41,936 nt of DNA from CAZZKJ01 sp964654695 (GTDB taxonomy: Bacteria > Krumholzibacteriota > Krumholzibacteriia > WVZY01). The DNA is taken from NCBI GenBank assembly GCA_964654695.1, contig CAZZKJ010000020.1, positions 1 through 41,936 of the forward strand, in the 5' to 3' direction. The notes beneath the pieces are model-generated. The model was not told the DNA's origin. It worked only from the letters and a program-made list of their open reading frames with translations, and ran no database searches. This document shows, piece by piece, positions 24,599 to 33,656 of the stretch. The position numbers and the translations under genes are program-made. Position 1 is the stretch's first letter. Each line of letters opens with the position of its first letter.

Positions 24599-26893
24599 AT
24601 GCAAAAACATTCCGGGATCGATCACTGCGCGGTTTTGTTCATAGGGGCGTACGGTCTAACCGCTCAGGTCGTACTGATAAGAGAACTCTACTCTCTTTTT
24701 GCCGGCACTGAAATCCTGCTGGGATTCGCTCTTGCCGCATGGCTGCTATGGGTTGGAGTGGGTAGCGCTCTAGGGGGAAGGCTGTTTCCTGAGAAACGGC
24801 CCTGGCCGCTTGGTCCGCTTTTGGTGTGGTCCGCCGCTGTGCTGATTTTCACCGTTGTAGTCCTAAGGATTTTTTCCGGGCGCCTGATTCCGATTCCCGG
24901 GGAGATCGTAATAATTACAAAAATGATTGCGGTTTCCGCCGCCGTAATGATGCCGTGTGGAGTACTGGCGGGTGTTCTTTTCAGTGCGGCTACTGCTCGA
25001 TTGGCCACGGCGGGTATTTACGGGTATCCGGCGGGCGAAAAAATCTACTCCCTGGAATCGGCCGGAGGAGCCGCAGCCGGTTTGGTTTTGGGAATGTTCC
25101 TTTTTGGATGGATAGGCACCTTTCGCGCTGTGTTTCTTCTTGCAGCAATAACTGCGAGTCTGCCGATTCGATCTGCCCTGCATAAGAGATTTTATCAGAA
25201 CAAGTTCAAGTTATGGCTTTTCTTGCTGCCGATGATACCGGTATTGCTGTTTTTCGCGGCTTGGAATCCGCTGGGGAATCTGGATTATCAACTGGAAAGC
25301 ATCCGCTACGGCGCATTTGAACTGAATTATATGGACGAAAGCCCTTACGGAAGAATTGAAGAAATTGAGCTCAAAGAGCAAAAAACGCTGCTCATAAACG
25401 GGGTCGCATCAGGCAGTGCGCCGGATAAAGCATCCGCGGAAGAGAGGATTCATTTTGCGCTCGGTGCAACCAGACATCCCGGAAAAGTCGTTCTAATGAA
25501 CGGAGGCTTCGGTGATGTCTCCCGGGAATTATTGAGATATAAAACGGCCCGGATTACATACGTGGAGATAGATGCTGCAGTCATGGATGCCGCTGTTAAA
25601 AGCGGCTTATTTATCAATCCTGGGAACATAAAATTTCGTATTGATGATCCTCTCAGATTTCTGAAAAGAGAACCGGGCGGATACGACGCGGTCATAATTG
25701 GTGCGGGAGAACCTCACAGCCTTAAATTAAACCGGCTATATTCCGTAGAATGCTTCAATATCATTTACGACAAGCTGGCCCCCGGCGGAATCCTGGCCCT
25801 CGAATTATCCGGATCCGAAAACTACTATACGTACTATGAAGAACTGTTTTTGTCCTGTATTCATAAGACCTTAAAAGAAGTATTTCCAAAGATTCTGCTT
25901 TTACCCGGCGCAAGATTTCACTTAATAGCATTCAAGAATCCAGCTTCGGCGGTTACTCCTATGGAACTCGGTAATGTGATTGCAGCATCAAGTCCGAATC
26001 TTACATATCTTACGCCAAAAGCCATGAAATATCGTTTTTCGGAATCGCAAATGGCCGAAACTGAAAGGATCGCAGGCTTGAGCGAAAGCGTGAAGATTAA
26101 TGGAGATTTATCCTTCGAAGGATTTATTTACGGCCTTGTTCGCTGGAACGAAAAAATGGGTTTAAATATCCCGAGATGGTTAATGCGTTTGTTAATGGAC
26201 AGAAAAAGAATATTTTTTGCTTCGATCATCTTATTGTTTTTGGGATTCTTTGTGCCAGTACTCGTACGGGCGAGATCGTACTCGGTGGCTGCGCTGGGAT
26301 CGGTTTATATCACGGGGTTGTCCTCTATGGGAGGAACTATTGCCCTGCTGGTCGTTTTCCAGATCTTGTGCGGAGCGCTCTATCAATGGATTGCTGTTTT
26401 GAGTTCCGGATTCATGGTCGGCGCGGCGTTGGGGAGCATTTTCGTCGCAAAACGTATGGCAAAACGTTCTTTAAAGGATAGGCCTTCGGATTTGTCCAGG
26501 CCGGGCAGGGTACATGCCGCTTTTTTTATTTATTTTTTGTTAGCCATAATTTTTATAAAAGTAAGCCGCGGGATCGGAATCGAAAACCTTTGGATGAAGC
26601 CGGCTCTCGTTCTGCTTCAGATATTCTTGGGCTCTATATCCGGGGCCGGATATGTAAAAGCGTGCGCGTTGAAAGGTGAAGGTAAGGAAACGGCCCCGCT
26701 GGTGTATGCTTTTGATATGGCGGGAGCGATAGTCGGAGCTGCTGTATTCGCGGGCGCCGTTCTGCCGCTTTTAGGATTTTACTACAGCCTGGCCGCTCTA
26801 GCATTTTTGAACGCGGCCGTATCAGTGCTGCTGCATTCATTCAATGTATTTGGTTTCCGGCCGGATATTATTCACCGAAAACGATCGCGCTGA
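24599..26893 (+). CDS. Polytopic membrane protein with an internal, degenerate spermidine-synthase-like domain
   Basis: The 764-residue product has about six N-terminal membrane segments (from AVLFIGAYGLTAQVVLIREL), a soluble central domain (about residues 240-480), and about six C-terminal segments. The centre follows the SpeE fold: VVLMNGGFGDVSRELLRY, TYVEIDAAVMDAA, YDAVIIGAGEP, LYSVECFNIIYDKLAPGGILAL. The aminopropyltransferase Asp of the usual D-x-x-[DE]-P motif is Gly here (IGAGEP), and the Q/YHE substrate residues are absent, so polyamine synthesis is doubtful. The start at ATG 24599 has no good ribosome site; the frame extends to 24446 inside spoVR. It lies 41 bases after spoVR. Its end overlaps the convergent Memo gene by 26 bases. 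Confidence 0.82.
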   Translation: MQKHSGIDHCAVLFIGAYGLTAQVVLIRELYSLFAGTEILLGFALAAWLLWVGVGSALGGRLFPEKRPWPLGPLLVWSAAVLIFTVVVLRIFSGRLIPIPGEIVIITKMIAVSAAVMMPCGVLAGVLFSAATARLATAGIYGYPAGEKIYSLESAGGAAAGLVLGMFLFGWIGTFRAVFLLAAITASLPIRSALHKRFYQNKFKLWLFLLPMIPVLLFFAAWNPLGNLDYQLESIRYGAFELNYMDESPYGRIEEIELKEQKTLLINGVASGSAPDKASAEERIHFALGATRHPGKVVLMNGGFGDVSRELLRYKTARITYVEIDAAVMDAAVKSGLFINPGNIKFRIDDPLRFLKREPGGYDAVIIGAGEPHSLKLNRLYSVECFNIIYDKLAPGGILALELSGSENYYTYYEELFLSCIHKTLKEVFPKILLLPGARFHLIAFKNPASAVTPMELGNVIAASSPNLTYLTPKAMKYRFSESQMAETERIAGLSESVKINGDLSFEGFIYGLVRWNEKMGLNIPRWLMRLLMDRKRIFFASIILLFLGFFVPVLVRARSYSVAALGSVYITGLSSMGGTIALLVVFQILCGALYQWIAVLSSGFMVGAALGSIFVAKRMAKRSLKDRPSDLSRPGRVHAAFFIYFLLAIIFIKVSRGIGIENLWMKPALVLLQIFLGSISGAGYVKACALKGEGKETAPLVYAFDMAGAIVGAAVFAGAVLPLLGFYYSLAALAFLNAAVSVLLHSFNVFGFRPDIIHRKRSR

Positions 26894-28460
26894 AGGCATA
26901 GATAGTGGTGTTCGGATCTTTCCATGCATCCGCCTGCAGCATGGCCTTTCGGCATGTGTGCTGTAGAAATTCCTTTCGATCCCAATTGTATTCCACAGCA
27001 ACCTGAGGCAGCAACAGGCCGCGCTTGAATCCTTTTTCGATTACCAATCCATCCCTGCCTACGATGATGTTTTCAATATTATCAATCTCGTACAGGGGAG
27101 AAAGAACCGAAATCTCTATAGAAACAGCCGGGTATTCCTTCCCTCCCAGCGGAGGGAAGCGGGGATCGCGGAAAGCGGCTGCCTGTGCCATTTCGATGAT
27201 CGTTTCGTTCAAAGGTTTTACAGCTTCGATATATCCTATGCATCCACGGAGACTGCCGCCTATTTTGAGCGTTACGAAAGCGCCGCATTTCGCTGAAAGC
27301 GTAGGAGAAGAAAATAGTCCGGGATTAACAGCAGGCAGATTGAGTTCGTCGGCGATGGATTTTCGGGCCAATGCAAGCAAGTATTTCTTCTCCCTGAGGG
27401 ATAGATTGAATTCTTTTTTGGATTTCGCTTTCCCGCCTGGTCTGTCGTCTGCACCTGCTATTATCGCTGCGGATGCGTATCCCACGACGGAGCTCTTATC
27501 GCCGGTGACATCTCCTGAATTCGTTTGCGAAAGTACTTTGACGGTGCCCGCACCGGCGGATCGGGCTGCTATCAAGGCGGATATTACCGGCCCCGCGCCG
27601 CAGGCTTCGAAGTCGTGCGACTTTATGCCGTCGTAAAGACTCTTGGCGTCCAACTTTTCCAGCGCTCTGCAGAAGCCCGAGTCGAGGCGGCGGGCCTCGT
27701 CGTAATCATGAAAGTGCGACAAATCGGAACTGGCAACGACCAGGGTTCCGGGGTCTTTGAGCAGGGGAGATATGGTTTTGCCGAGGGCCTCGCAGATGCG
27801 CCAATTCTGGTCGCCCATCACTATGGGTACTATTGTGAAGTCGTCGAGGACTTCCTGAAGAAAGGGCAGCTGTACTTCCAGCGCATGCTCCTGCCGGGGC
27901 ATATCCGCCTGCATGTGTCCACGGTCCGATGCTTTGACTAGATCCTGCCCCGCGCAAATGCTATCCACCAGGGTGCGATCTACAATTATATCTCCCAGAG
28001 GGGTCCGATAGGCTTCACCGGAAAAAACCGAGGCAAACGGAAAGAATTCAACGTGCGATGGACTGATAATTATTACTCTGTGGATATCCTGTTTTTCGAG
28101 AAGCTTATATGCATGCGCGGCCACGAGACCGGAATAGATATAACCGGCGTGAGGAGATACAATCGCCATTATTCTGCCGGGGGGCTGAATAATGGCGGCG
28201 CTGGAGAGAAATTCTTCTATTTGGGATCTGAGAAGCGCCGGCTCAGCGGGATAAAAGGAACCAGCCACGGCGCTTCCGCGCACTTTTTTAGAATAATTAG
28301 AGGACAATTCGTTCACCTCCTCCAGAGAAAACGCGGACGAAGCGATAATCATGACTGGAATCATCAGCGCTAATAGAAAGCGGCTCTTGCTGCGCTGAGA
28401 GTCGAAGAGACTGCTACCAAACGCCCGGGATTGTTTTTTGGCACTCGGCGCATTTTCCAT
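26868..28460 (-). CDS. Memo-AMMECR1 fusion, AmmeMemoRadiSam system proteins B and A, with signal peptide
   Basis: The 530-residue product joins a Memo-like domain (about residues 60-335) to an AMMECR1 domain (about 352-530). Memo metal-site residues are in place: His104 (SPHAGY), His136 (PSH), Asp246 and His249 (SSDLSH), Cys287 (EACGAGP); the first two are spaced as in human MEMO1. AMMECR1 shows LRGCIGYIE (404-412) and FRDPRFPPL. The N terminus has a basic region and a hydrophobic stretch (FLLALMIPVMIIASSAFS, 28-45) that looks like a Sec signal peptide. GAAGGA, 7 bases before ATG 28460, supports this start, which overlaps the radical SAM gene by 47 bases. Biochemical function is unknown. Confidence 0.9.
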   Translation of the reverse strand: MENAPSAKKQSRAFGSSLFDSQRSKSRFLLALMIPVMIIASSAFSLEEVNELSSNYSKKVRGSAVAGSFYPAEPALLRSQIEEFLSSAAIIQPPGRIMAIVSPHAGYIYSGLVAAHAYKLLEKQDIHRVIIISPSHVEFFPFASVFSGEAYRTPLGDIIVDRTLVDSICAGQDLVKASDRGHMQADMPRQEHALEVQLPFLQEVLDDFTIVPIVMGDQNWRICEALGKTISPLLKDPGTLVVASSDLSHFHDYDEARRLDSGFCRALEKLDAKSLYDGIKSHDFEACGAGPVISALIAARSAGAGTVKVLSQTNSGDVTGDKSSVVGYASAAIIAGADDRPGGKAKSKKEFNLSLREKKYLLALARKSIADELNLPAVNPGLFSSPTLSAKCGAFVTLKIGGSLRGCIGYIEAVKPLNETIIEMAQAAAFRDPRFPPLGGKEYPAVSIEISVLSPLYEIDNIENIIVGRDGLVIEKGFKRGLLLPQVAVEYNWDRKEFLQHTCRKAMLQADAWKDPNTTIYAFSAIVFGE

Positions 28461-29517
28461 CTGTCATTCCTTCAATATTTATATCATACAATCTTCTCTT
28501 GATGAGAACATTTCCGCAGGCCGGACAGTTGGTGTTCTCAGCCGTGTGTCCGGGCACATTGCCAATGTACACGAAATTACCGCCGGCTTCACTATATATC
28601 CGCCTGGCTGTTTCCAAAGTGGATATGGGAGTCGGTGGCAGGTTTTTCAGCCGGTATTGGGGATAAAAACGCGAAAAATGCATGGGTACATCCGGGCCGA
28701 GGGTATTTACGCACCAACTGCTGAGATCGGCAAGTTCAGACTCGGAATCATTCAGGGTGGGGACGACCAGGTAGACGATCTCGAACCACACGTCCGACTT
28801 CGAAAGCAGCATTAGAGTATTCAGGACAGGTTTGAGTTCACCTTCGCATGTACGGCGATAGTAATCATCTCGAAATGATTTGAGGTCTATTTTTACCGCG
28901 TCCATGACATGGATTAAATCATTCATGGGTTTTTCCTGAATGAATCCATTGGAAATCATAACATTCTTAATACCGTACTTGCGGGATTCTGTACAAATAT
29001 CGAACATGTACTCTGTAAAAATCACAGGTTCGGAATACGTATACGCAATTATCCCGATATTTTGGCGGCGGCAGGAGCTAACAAAATCCGCGGGACTTAA
29101 ATCATAGTTTCGCATCTGTTCCGGCCGGCTCTGCGAAATCTCCCAGTTCTGACAAAACTTGCAGTTTATATTGCATCCTACTGTTGCCGTTGAATAGGCT
29201 TCCGACCCCGGGTAAAAATGAAATAGAGGCTTTTTTTCTATGGGATCTATATGTATCGTGCAAGGGCGGCCGTAAATGAGGGTGTAATATGTTCCATCGT
29301 TATTTTCGCGAACACCGCAGTAGCCGCGTTCCAGGTTGTCAATAACACATTCGCGTGGACAGAGGACGCATTTTATTTTCTTGTTATTTTGTTTTTCGTA
29401 GTATCGGGCTTCGACTGCTCCGGAGGGTCGGGCCGGTTCGAGAAAAGCGCCCGATGCGATGGCAGCGCAGGAGACGCCAGAAATTTTCAAGAAACGTCTG
29501 CGGTGGAGACCGGTCAT
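28414..29517 (-). CDS. amrS: AmmeMemoRadiSam system radical SAM enzyme with Tat signal
   Basis: The 367-residue product is a radical SAM enzyme related to pyruvate-formate-lyase activases. The CxxxCxxC cluster is CNINCKFC (Cys115, 119, 122). Four Cys precede it (50, 53, 57, 67: CVLCPREC...GYCG), and a C-terminal CPAC...CAEC pair resembles a zinc ribbon. The N terminus reads GLHRRRFLKISG followed by an Ala-rich hydrophobic stretch, a good twin-arginine signal (RRxFLK). GGGAG 8 bases upstream favours ATG 29517; a TTG one codon earlier is also possible. An exported radical SAM enzyme would be unusual, because SAM and reductant are cytoplasmic. Substrate unknown. Confidence 0.92.
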   Translation of the reverse strand: MTGLHRRRFLKISGVSCAAIASGAFLEPARPSGAVEARYYEKQNNKKIKCVLCPRECVIDNLERGYCGVRENNDGTYYTLIYGRPCTIHIDPIEKKPLFHFYPGSEAYSTATVGCNINCKFCQNWEISQSRPEQMRNYDLSPADFVSSCRRQNIGIIAYTYSEPVIFTEYMFDICTESRKYGIKNVMISNGFIQEKPMNDLIHVMDAVKIDLKSFRDDYYRRTCEGELKPVLNTLMLLSKSDVWFEIVYLVVPTLNDSESELADLSSWCVNTLGPDVPMHFSRFYPQYRLKNLPPTPISTLETARRIYSEAGGNFVYIGNVPGHTAENTNCPACGNVLIKRRLYDINIEGMTDGKCAECQKTIPGVW

Positions 29518-29571
29518 CAAGTTTGCTCCCGTAATATGGATTACGGCTGTAATACTAAAAATTCACTGCAA

Positions 29572-30543
29572 TCACATTTCGTCTTCTATAACATCGATCA
29601 ATTCCGGCGAAGCGTTTCCGAGTTCGTATTTTTCAGCCGCATAAGCGATATACCTGGGCATTCTCTTTTCCTCTTCGAGGGAGGGCAGGCCCTTCTCAGC
29701 TCTGATACGGGCGATTATACCCAGGCCGGTCGTGTCCAATGCGACGGGGTCGCGTGATAAAAGAAGCCCTCCCAGCGGTAGGTTCCATTTTGGAGCGTAT
29801 GCGGGTCCCGCATGATACTGTGCCTGAAGGCAGTCGCATATGATAAGGCGTTCTTTGCTGCGGATGATATTCAAGGCATTGAGATCAGCAATATACGGAC
29901 TGCCGCCTCCGGGATGGTACTTGTTGGGATTATGAATCGCACCGAAATAATTTTTCATGCTTAGAGAGACTCCGGTTATTCCATGATCCTTGAGCACCGG
30001 CACATTTATCACCGCCGTACACATTCTGGTTATTATGGAACTGATCAAACTGCCCACCGAGCCGTTTTCATAAAGTTTATCATCGAAACCAGCGCTGTCG
30101 GTGCCGAAACACCGGTACAATCCGTTCTTGCCCTCGACCCTAAAGCCGGCGCCGCGAAGATCGCGCTTGTTCCTGTCCCATACTATAATTCGATCCCGGG
30201 GTATGCCAATCTTCAAAAGTGAACGGGCGATGGCGGCGACTAGTTCGGTATTCGGGGACAAGCTGCGTCCGGCCATACAGTTGACTTTGATTCCCACAGT
30301 ATCGCCTGGATCGAAGAGGGCCCTCCAGGCTTCATCAGCATCATCGGCCGATGTCAAGTTTTTGAGCGCAGTATTTAGCATAATGCTCAAGCGCGCCGTG
30401 CCGGTATTAGATGATTTGAGAAAAGAGCTGTCTGTTATAAAGGAGACAATACTCGAGTTCGGTCGGGCCAGGCAGAAAAGCGGCCTCAACTCCACGGCGG
30501 CTGCCGTAGAGGCCGCCAGGCGAATAAAAGATCTTCGATCCAT
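29572..30543 (-). CDS. DUF362 domain protein with Tat-like signal
   Basis: The 323-residue product has the DUF362 pattern: LFDPGDTVGIKVNCMAGRSLSPNTELVAAIARSLLKIGIPRDRIIVWDRN, INVPVLKDHGITGVSLSMKNYFGAIHNP, and LLLSRDPVALDTTGL. It starts MDRRSFIRLAAS, then an Ala-rich stretch: a twin-arginine-type signal (RRSFIR). No ferredoxin-type Cys cluster, found in some DUF362 proteins, is present. GGGAGA just before ATG 30543 supports the start. It lies 54 bases upstream of the radical SAM gene on the same strand and is probably co-transcribed with it. Function is unknown; the Gly/His-rich segment (HPGGGSPYIAD) may be part of an active site. Confidence 0.85.
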   Translation of the reverse strand: MDRRSFIRLAASTAAAVELRPLFCLARPNSSIVSFITDSSFLKSSNTGTARLSIMLNTALKNLTSADDADEAWRALFDPGDTVGIKVNCMAGRSLSPNTELVAAIARSLLKIGIPRDRIIVWDRNKRDLRGAGFRVEGKNGLYRCFGTDSAGFDDKLYENGSVGSLISSIITRMCTAVINVPVLKDHGITGVSLSMKNYFGAIHNPNKYHPGGGSPYIADLNALNIIRSKERLIICDCLQAQYHAGPAYAPKWNLPLGGLLLSRDPVALDTTGLGIIARIRAEKGLPSLEEEKRMPRYIAYAAEKYELGNASPELIDVIEDEM

Positions 30544-30651
30544 AGCTCTCCCAAAAGGAAGTGAGATATAGAATATTGAGGATTCAATATAAAACCGTTT
30601 GAGGATAAGATAACAGAAAGGACCGCGTGTCTCAAGTCCGGCCTGCCAGAA

Positions 30652-31998
30652 TCACTTTCTCAGCTGTTTGAAGGTGTCGATTACCTTGTCAATTGATTCT
30701 TGTTCGATGGTTGCAAGAAGTGGGCTTGAGAGACTGGTGACGAACCCGCTGTCTTCGCCGGGTTTGAAGGCTGCTTTGAATTCGTCTAGGATTTTGCCGT
30801 CCGGTCCGGACAGGGAAATTCTATAAGCCGGTTGGTCAATCCCATGGCTCCCGGGGTCGGCGAGTTTCTCGTTCAGGACTTTTTCGAATTTTAATTGTTC
30901 AAGAGCCGTCAAGAATGAACCGACTTTATACTGCTCGATCGATCCCATGGCGGGATTGGGGAACGTCCATTCAGTTCCCGATTTTTCAATGGATGCCGTC
31001 GTGTCCGGAGTTATTATCGTGATTTTAATTATATTTGCTCGGTTAAAATTGAGAAGCTTCTTGTTTCTAAGTTCCGAAACTTCTTTTTCGAATTCATCCA
31101 AAATGGATTTATCGACGGATACAATTCGGGATGTGCCTTCGAGCAAGGCGTAGCATGAACGAGTGGAATCATTTGCCAGCATCAGCGTTTGCTTTGAAAA
31201 ACCGTTTCCGTGCCATAAAGATATTTCCTGGGTGCGCCCTTGTGAATATGCGTCGAATTCATCTGGATTATCCGAGACGAATTCATTTACTCTCAATGCG
31301 GCGACCCTGCGAATGATCGCATCCAAAGCATCTTTATCTCCCCTGATAGTGTCTCCATCCTGGACGGTAAACCATTCATCGAAGATATCCTTGTTCCAGA
31401 GCATTCGGTATTTTCTCGAAGATAGCTCAAGCCTGCGTACTTCAGCGACCGGGAATTCTATCACTTTTTTGTTCCTGAATTCGGAAAGCTCTTTCATCGC
31501 ATACCTTCTGATTATGGCGGGAAGCAGAAGGACTTCGCTTGATGTATCGACTGATGAGTAGAAATGAGACTTGGTTAGGTTATGAGCGCCGATGCGTAGC
31601 GCCAGCGAGGTATCCCTTTGGCTGGTTTCAAGTTTGACCATCGCCGCCGTGCTATCGAGTCCCGTTCCGGTTAGGGCCTCTTCGCCTGGAGTGATGCGTC
31701 GTTCGATCTCCGCATCAATTATTGAATTGACCAGCACGTTTATATTGGAGTCATCGGCGGAATCCGACACCGGGGCAGTCACCGTCCATGAGCCGTTTTG
31801 CTTGTCAAAGCGCATCGGTTTGGCATGAAGCTGGTTGATGGAAACATGTTTGATAGTAGCTTTCTCGATTGTCGTGAGTTTTTTTGACAACTCTTCTTTT
31901 TCAATTTTGCTCTTGTGCTCCGGTTGTTCGACAAGGAAAAAATAGCCGATAAAAAGAGCAGCAATTACCAGCAATATCCATGTGTTCTTGAAACGCAT
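30652..31998 (-). CDS. DUF4340 domain protein
   Basis: The 448-residue product has one N-terminal membrane anchor (NTWILLVIAALFIGYFFLV) and a long extracytoplasmic part made of repeated DUF4340-type units, seen as FDKQNGSWTVTAPV, LWNKDIFDEWFTVQDGD and IEKSGTEWTFPNPAMG (each with a W-x-V/F-x-x-P-like strand). It follows the GldG-like gene by 92 bases. ABC permease, GldG-like and DUF4340 genes travel together in many phyla; the last is thought to be an envelope subunit of the same exporter. GGAGA 9 bases before ATG supports the start. It is the last gene of the exporter operon. Confidence 0.88.
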   Translation of the reverse strand: MRFKNTWILLVIAALFIGYFFLVEQPEHKSKIEKEELSKKLTTIEKATIKHVSINQLHAKPMRFDKQNGSWTVTAPVSDSADDSNINVLVNSIIDAEIERRITPGEEALTGTGLDSTAAMVKLETSQRDTSLALRIGAHNLTKSHFYSSVDTSSEVLLLPAIIRRYAMKELSEFRNKKVIEFPVAEVRRLELSSRKYRMLWNKDIFDEWFTVQDGDTIRGDKDALDAIIRRVAALRVNEFVSDNPDEFDAYSQGRTQEISLWHGNGFSKQTLMLANDSTRSCYALLEGTSRIVSVDKSILDEFEKEVSELRNKKLLNFNRANIIKITIITPDTTASIEKSGTEWTFPNPAMGSIEQYKVGSFLTALEQLKFEKVLNEKLADPGSHGIDQPAYRISLSGPDGKILDEFKAAFKPGEDSGFVTSLSSPLLATIEQESIDKVIDTFKQLRK

Positions 31999-32090
31999 AA
32001 ACAGATTCTCCGCTCGATCAGATTTTGTCTGTGCATTAAGGCCGAAAGCGCTTTGCCCAGTTCCCGGTTGAGGGAAAAATCAGGCCGGAA

Positions 32091-33653
32091 TCATCCGCGC
32101 CTCCGTCTTTTTACAACGATGGTTGAACCGAAACCAATTACCAGGGCCGGAAGAAGCACAATACATGCTAGAAACACGAAACGGCCCTGGCTCGATGTGA
32201 GAAATATGCGGTCTCCCAGACTCTGCTTGGGCCTGATTGCTATCAAGTCCTTCTCTTCAGCAAGAAAGCTGATCGCATTCATAAAGAAGTCGGCGTTGCC
32301 GGACAGTCTGAATGAGCTGTTGTTTGCGTAATCGGAATCGCCGATCAATACGATTTTGCTTTTCAGTGTTTCGTTGGAATTTCCCTGAAGCGTTTCATCC
32401 GGCTCAATATTTTTCGTGGATACGGCTGCGATCGGTACCGGAGCAGCGATGTCGTTTTCGCCTCTCGCGGCCTTGCCCTGGTTGAAAGCCTCCCAGTCTG
32501 TTTCTCCCCATGCTGATTTGCCGGTTTTGGCCAGATACTGAGCAGTAATGTCTGATGAAAGGTTCTCGTCGATCTGGACCGAGCGGGCCAGGGGAAAGAA
32601 CGTTGCAACGTTGAATCCTTTCGTTATTGGATGTTGTTCGTAACGGGTAACGACCGGGATAGTGTAATCCGCTCCGAAGACTTTGCTGAAAGGATCGATA
32701 ATCACGTTGTCGCCGCAGGAAATGCCGTATTCATCCAGGAATTTATCGACCTCGGGCAATGAAACCTGCGGGTCCAGCATTACCAGGGCGTTCCTGCCCT
32801 TGGCCAGGTAATCCCGCAGTTTCGCGATCTCGCTGCTGAAAAGATCCTTGGCGGGTCCGGCTATTATGACTATGAATGCGTCGTCGGGAACGAACTCCTC
32901 TTCAAACAGGGACAGGGAATTGACGTTGTAGCCCTCTTTGATTATAGCGTCTTTGGCTATTGCGAATCCTTTGGCATCGTTGTTTTCAATGTCTTTTTCT
33001 CCATGGCCGGTCAGAAAATATACGGCCTTGGCCACATCCCTGGTTACTTTCAAAATAGCATTTGTCAATGCTTCTTCATCGAGATCGTTCAGCAGTTCCT
33101 TCTTCTCTCCGCATTTTACTACGATAGTACCATAGTTTGTTACTCCGAGGTCCTTGGCCGCCTGCGGATTTCGGTCAGGATCGATGAATTCATACCGCAG
33201 CCTTGAAGTCTTATGTGAGTATTGATCGATCAAATCCCTTGCCCTTATTTTATCGGGAGAGCTTTTCTTGAAGAAGCCGATGATATCGATATCTTTTTTC
33301 AGGTTTTTAAGAAGGCTTTCGGTTTGGCCGGCCAGGCTGAAACGCGAATTGCGCGTCAGGTCGAATCTTGCGTTATGCCTGGTGGACAAAGTCTGCGCAA
33401 CGGCTAGAATTGCAGTAAACAGGATGATCATGATCAGCATATTCGCGCTGTACCTGGAAGATCTCTTTTTCGCGAATATCTTCAATGACTCCATGTTGAT
33501 CGCCGCGGTAACGGCCAAAAGAACGATTCCTGCTCCCAGAGCTGCGAAGCCGGGTGTGCGGTTCGCATAATTCACTGCATAAAGGGCGGCGCCGATAATT
33601 ATCAAAATCAGACCCGCCAGGCCTAAAACCTGGGAGAATTGATTCTTTTTCAT
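32091..33653 (-). CDS. GldG-like ABC exporter auxiliary subunit
   Basis: The 520-residue product has two N-terminal membrane segments (ILIIIGAALYAV and the following AALGAGIVLLAVTAAI), a third near residue 75 (MLIMIILFTAILAVAQTL), a large soluble GldG/IFT52-like domain (FDLTRNSRFSLAGQT, IDIIGFFKKSSPDK, YFLTGHGEKDI, LVMLDPQVSLPEVDKFLDEYGI), and a C-terminal membrane helix followed by a basic tail (KRRRRG). This is the pattern of the GldG family (ABC_transp_aux). GGAGGAG, inside the end of the permease gene, drives ATG 33653, only 3 bases after the permease stop. Substrate unknown; no other gliding gene is nearby. Confidence 0.9.
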   Translation of the reverse strand: MKKNQFSQVLGLAGLILIIIGAALYAVNYANRTPGFAALGAGIVLLAVTAAINMESLKIFAKKRSSRYSANMLIMIILFTAILAVAQTLSTRHNARFDLTRNSRFSLAGQTESLLKNLKKDIDIIGFFKKSSPDKIRARDLIDQYSHKTSRLRYEFIDPDRNPQAAKDLGVTNYGTIVVKCGEKKELLNDLDEEALTNAILKVTRDVAKAVYFLTGHGEKDIENNDAKGFAIAKDAIIKEGYNVNSLSLFEEEFVPDDAFIVIIAGPAKDLFSSEIAKLRDYLAKGRNALVMLDPQVSLPEVDKFLDEYGISCGDNVIIDPFSKVFGADYTIPVVTRYEQHPITKGFNVATFFPLARSVQIDENLSSDITAQYLAKTGKSAWGETDWEAFNQGKAARGENDIAAPVPIAAVSTKNIEPDETLQGNSNETLKSKIVLIGDSDYANNSSFRLSGNADFFMNAISFLAEEKDLIAIRPKQSLGDRIFLTSSQGRFVFLACIVLLPALVIGFGSTIVVKRRRRG

Positions 33654-33656
33654 CTC

